Shown one piece after another: positions 62,091-64,000 of a DNA stretch of 64,000 bases. The stretch lies in NCBI RefSeq assembly GCF_021730435.1, contig NZ_JABWGX010000014.1:1-64000 (forward strand), in the 5' to 3' direction. How positions within the stretch are numbered: the first letter of the stretch is position 1; the number at the start of each line of letters is the position of its first letter. A program made the position numbers and the translations under genes. Origin of the DNA: Xanthobacter agilis (GTDB lineage Bacteria > Pseudomonadota > Alphaproteobacteria > Rhizobiales > Xanthobacteraceae). Under the pieces are notes generated by a model, which saw only the letters and a program-made list of their open reading frames with translations, was not told where the DNA came from and did no database searches.

Positions 62091-62537
62091 TCAGATGTAG
62101 TCGACGAAGGCCTGGAGACGATCCCCGGAAATGTCGCGCAGGTCCGCGAGGGAGCAGTCGTCCATCACCTCCCGGATGGCGGCATAGGCCTTGGCCATCA
62201 GCAAGCGGATGGTGCAGTTCGGGCCATCGCAATCCGGGCACGGCAGATAGTCCGGACCGCCGACGCAGGGCAGGGGCGCGAGCGGGCCGTCGAGGGCGCG
62301 GATGAGGGCTCCCACATTGATCTGGTCTGCCCCCCGCGCCAGCCGATAGCCGCCGCTCTTGCCCTTGCGGCTCAGGAGGAAGCCGGCGTGGCGCATCTCG
62401 CCGAGGATCACGTCCAGGAATTTCTTCGGGATGTGGTTGGCGTCGGCGATCTCGGCCACCTGAAGCGCCTTGCCCTCGGGCTGGTGCGCGAGGAAGACCG
62501 CGGCCTTGAGGCCATACTTGCCCTTCTTGGTCAGCAT
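62091..62537 (-). CDS. Rrf2-family regulator with a four-cysteine cluster
   Basis: The 148-residue protein has the Rrf2 winged helix: MLTKKGKYGLKAAVFLAHQPEGKALQVAEIADANHIPKKFLDVILGEMRHAGFLLSRKGKSGGYRLARG. Then it has CVGGPDYLPCPDCDGPNC, with Cys-x8-Cys-x2-Cys-x4-Cys, near the iron-sulfur site of IscR, NsrR and RirA but with four cysteines. Such regulators sense iron-sulfur status, nitric oxide or cysteine supply (CymR). It is the only transcription regulator of the sulfur island in the window and its promoter carries the TCGATA hexamer, so it is the best candidate for controlling the island. Confidence 0.88.
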   Translation of the reverse strand: MLTKKGKYGLKAAVFLAHQPEGKALQVAEIADANHIPKKFLDVILGEMRHAGFLLSRKGKSGGYRLARGADQINVGALIRALDGPLAPLPCVGGPDYLPCPDCDGPNCTIRLLMAKAYAAIREVMDDCSLADLRDISGDRLQAFVDYI

Positions 62538-62652
62538 GGCGCTCAGGCGGCCCGCGCGAGTGGACCAGGAAGGTTCGGGAGATCCCAGGTGCGGATCGGC
62601 TCGATCATGACGCGCTCCAGCGAGGAAAAAAACGCAGCGGCCCTGCTGCGAT

Positions 62653-62697
62653 TCATTTTATAATTGATCGAATCGATAGAATTAGTAAATTTAAAAT
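62653..62697. promoter_or_regulatory. Divergent AT-rich promoter patch with TCGATA
   Basis: TTGATCGAATCGATAGAATT (62664-62683) contains TCGATA at 62673-62678 and a partial copy, TTGATC, nine bp earlier. The patch separates the Rrf2 gene (minus) from a small plus-strand gene. If Rrf2 binds the hexamer, this is the autoregulatory site. Confidence 0.5.
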
Positions 62698-62766
62698 GCG
62701 CCGCCCGACCGGTCTCCCCTTTCAGGCGGGAATACCGGAGCGGCGCGCAAAGCCCGGAGGGCGATC

Positions 62767-63024
62767 ATGGCCGACGCAGACAGATCGAGCGACCCATCGA
62801 GTGCCCAGGCTTCCGCCGGCATCCTCGTCTTGTCCGTCGCAGGCCGGCGCGCCGGGCTCGCCTCGCGCCATTCCGAGGGTTTTCTCTTCCACGCCTGCGA
62901 TCACCTGTTCAACGACATCGACGGCCGCCTGTTCTCCTCCATCGGCGACATGCGGATCGCCGCGCGATGCCTCGCCTCTCTCGAACGGCTGAGCCCACGC
63001 GCGCTCAGGCCCTGGCCCGGGTGA
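62767..63024 (+). CDS. Small protein of unknown function divergent from Rrf2
   Basis: The 85-residue protein is not recognised. GGAGGG lies five bases before the ATG, an AT-rich patch is upstream and a good terminator is 105 nt downstream, so it looks like a complete transcription unit. The middle contains FLFHACDHLFNDIDGRLFSSIGDMRIAARCL, with two Cys and a possible amphipathic helix. It may be cytosolic. A role beside the Rrf2 regulator is possible but unsupported. Confidence 0.6.
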   Translation: MADADRSSDPSSAQASAGILVLSVAGRRAGLASRHSEGFLFHACDHLFNDIDGRLFSSIGDMRIAARCLASLERLSPRALRPWPG

Positions 63025-63128
63025 CCTCTCGCGCCGGGTTTCCGCCGCCGGGGTTCCTGGCCCCGGCGAGATGGTCCGGCATCCGGCGGCCCCCTGCGGC
63101 CGCTGCTTCCAGAGTTCTCCCGCAACTT

Positions 63129-63166
63129 ATCCCCGGGGGTCCCTCGCGACCCGCCGGGGATTTTTT
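63129..63166 (+). terminator. Rho-independent terminator
   Basis: ATCCCCGG (63129-63136) pairs with CCGGGGAT (63154-63161), followed by TTTTTT (63161-63166). The T run is on the plus strand, so it ends the small gene at 62767-63024; on the minus strand there is no T run. Confidence 0.7.
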
Positions 63167-63183
63167 CGTTCTGCCTGCCGCTT

Positions 63184-64000
63184 CTATTCGGCGAGCCAGA
63201 TGTCCTTCAGCGAGGACATGGCCCCGTCCGGCCGCACCGAAACGCCGCGGACGTTGGTGTTGTAGACGGTGAACTGCTTCAGCTCGAGCAGCGGCAGCAC
63301 CGGCAAGTCGCGCTGCACGCGGCGCTGCAACTCGTGGAACAGCGCCACGCGCTGCTCCGGATCGGCGGCGCTCTTGATGCCCTCGATCACCTTGTCCGTG
63401 CCGGGGTCCGCATAGCTGGACGCATTGGTCCAGGGGATGCCGGGCGCGATGGATTTCGACCAGAACTGCCGCAGCAACCCCAGCTCGGGATCGATGAACA
63501 CGGAGAACTGCCCCGTATTGATGTCGAAGTCATAGGAGCCGTAGACGCGCCGCACGAAGGCGCCGAGATCCTGCGAGCGCACATTCACCTCGACGCCCAC
63601 GCGCTTCAGGTTCTGGCGGATGTATTCGGCAGTCTTGCGGAAATTCTCGTTGAAGGGCTGGAAGTCCTGATTGATGGAAAAGCGCACGCCATTGGCGCCG
63701 CGCTTGTAGCCGGCCTCGTCCAGAAGCCGCTCGGCCTCCTTGGGGTCGAAGGCATAGGTCGGAACGTCCGCCGTGTAGAAAGCCTTGGTGAAGGAGGGGA
63801 TCGGCCCGGTGGCCGGGGTCACGAGCCCGAACCACACGGTGTCGGCGAGCCCCTGCCGGTCGATGGCATGGGCGAAGGCGCGCCGCACGCGGATGTCGGC
63901 CAGGATCGGGTTCCTGAGGTTGAATTCGAGGAAATAGTATTTGGCGTTCCACTCGTAGCCGCGCGATTCCACCTTCAGATTGGGCAGCTTGCGCACCCGC
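63184..64000 (-). CDS. Peptide-type ABC transporter substrate-binding protein, 5' part outside window
   Basis: The C-terminal 272 residues of an SBP_bac_5 protein are visible, with NPILADIRVRRAFAHAIDRQGLADTVWFGLVTPATGPIPSFTKAF, AYDPKEAERLLDEAGYKRG-like FDPKEAERLLDEAGYKRGANGVRFSIN, and the ending RVQRDLPVLPLLELKQFTVYNTNVRGVSV. The open frame continues through the right edge, so the start and signal are missing. It is of the oligopeptide/nickel/glutathione group and probably the last gene of an operon to the right, or alone; it is the second such protein in the window. Confidence 0.88.
   Translation of the reverse strand, partial: RVRKLPNLKVESRGYEWNAKYYFLEFNLRNPILADIRVRRAFAHAIDRQGLADTVWFGLVTPATGPIPSFTKAFYTADVPTYAFDPKEAERLLDEAGYKRGANGVRFSINQDFQPFNENFRKTAEYIRQNLKRVGVEVNVRSQDLGAFVRRVYGSYDFDINTGQFSVFIDPELGLLRQFWSKSIAPGIPWTNASSYADPGTDKVIEGIKSAADPEQRVALFHELQRRVQRDLPVLPLLELKQFTVYNTNVRGVSVRPDGAMSSLKDIWLAE

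Overview
The window is GC-rich DNA from what looks like an alphaproteobacterium of the Hyphomicrobiales; a Xanthobacteraceae-like host is a guess from gene content and codon use, not a proof. It has two halves. No integrase, attachment site, tRNA, rRNA or CRISPR array was seen, so whether the second half is cargo of the mobile element in the first half cannot be decided here.

Bases 1-20050 hold part of an integrative and conjugative element (ICE) of the ICEMlSymR7A type. The left edge is the end of an IS5-family insertion sequence lying against a 5'-truncated short-chain dehydrogenase, followed by a small reductase and a SnoaL-like gene. Then, all on the minus strand, come the mobilisation and maintenance genes. 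In transcription order these are an FseA-like DUF6499/DUF2285 pair with a +1 frameshift site, an RdfS-like excisionase, RepA, ParA, a ribbon-helix-helix protein, DUF2840, the TraF peptidase, a lytic transglycosylase, a small coupled ORF, the relaxase, TraG and a CopG-like protein. Most neighbours from RepA to CopG abut or overlap by 4 nt. A QseM-like antiactivator and a divergent QseC-like XRE repressor lie just upstream. Beyond them is the usual ICE backbone: DUF736, DUF2493, a toprim primase-like protein, a large ParB-like protein and DUF932. The 3' part of repA carries iteron-like repeats, a perfect DnaA box and an AT-rich tandem repeat, which together look like a replication origin.

Bases 20366-64000 form a dense organosulfur island. 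After a MerC-like gene come several ABC importers of the nitrate/sulfonate/taurine family: 20.8-23.8 kb, 41.0-43.9 kb, 45.9-49.8 kb, 53.2-56.0 kb and 57.5-60.3 kb, plus an orphan binding protein at 38.2 kb. There is also a peptide/glutathione-type importer at 26.8-32.0 kb and the start of another at the right edge. Interleaved with the importers are enzymes that could take the imported molecules apart: SsuD-like and DszA/NtaA-like flavin monooxygenases, a TauD-like dioxygenase, two acyl-CoA-dehydrogenase-fold (SfnB/DszC-like) flavoproteins, cysteine dioxygenase, a four-domain rhodanese, and an AprAB-like flavoprotein/ferredoxin pair. An Rrf2-family regulator with four clustered cysteines sits at the right.

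Nearly every promoter position in the island is a 40-60 bp AT-rich patch standing out from the GC-rich surroundings. Seven of nine patches contain the hexamer T(C/T)GATA or its complement, often extended to TYGATATAAT. This suggests that one regulator, possibly the Rrf2 protein whose own promoter also carries the hexamer, controls the whole island. Two genes are damaged: a flavin monooxygenase with a 1-nt frameshift in a C7 run (25704-26796) and a fragment of an oligopeptide ABC ATPase (25350-25666).
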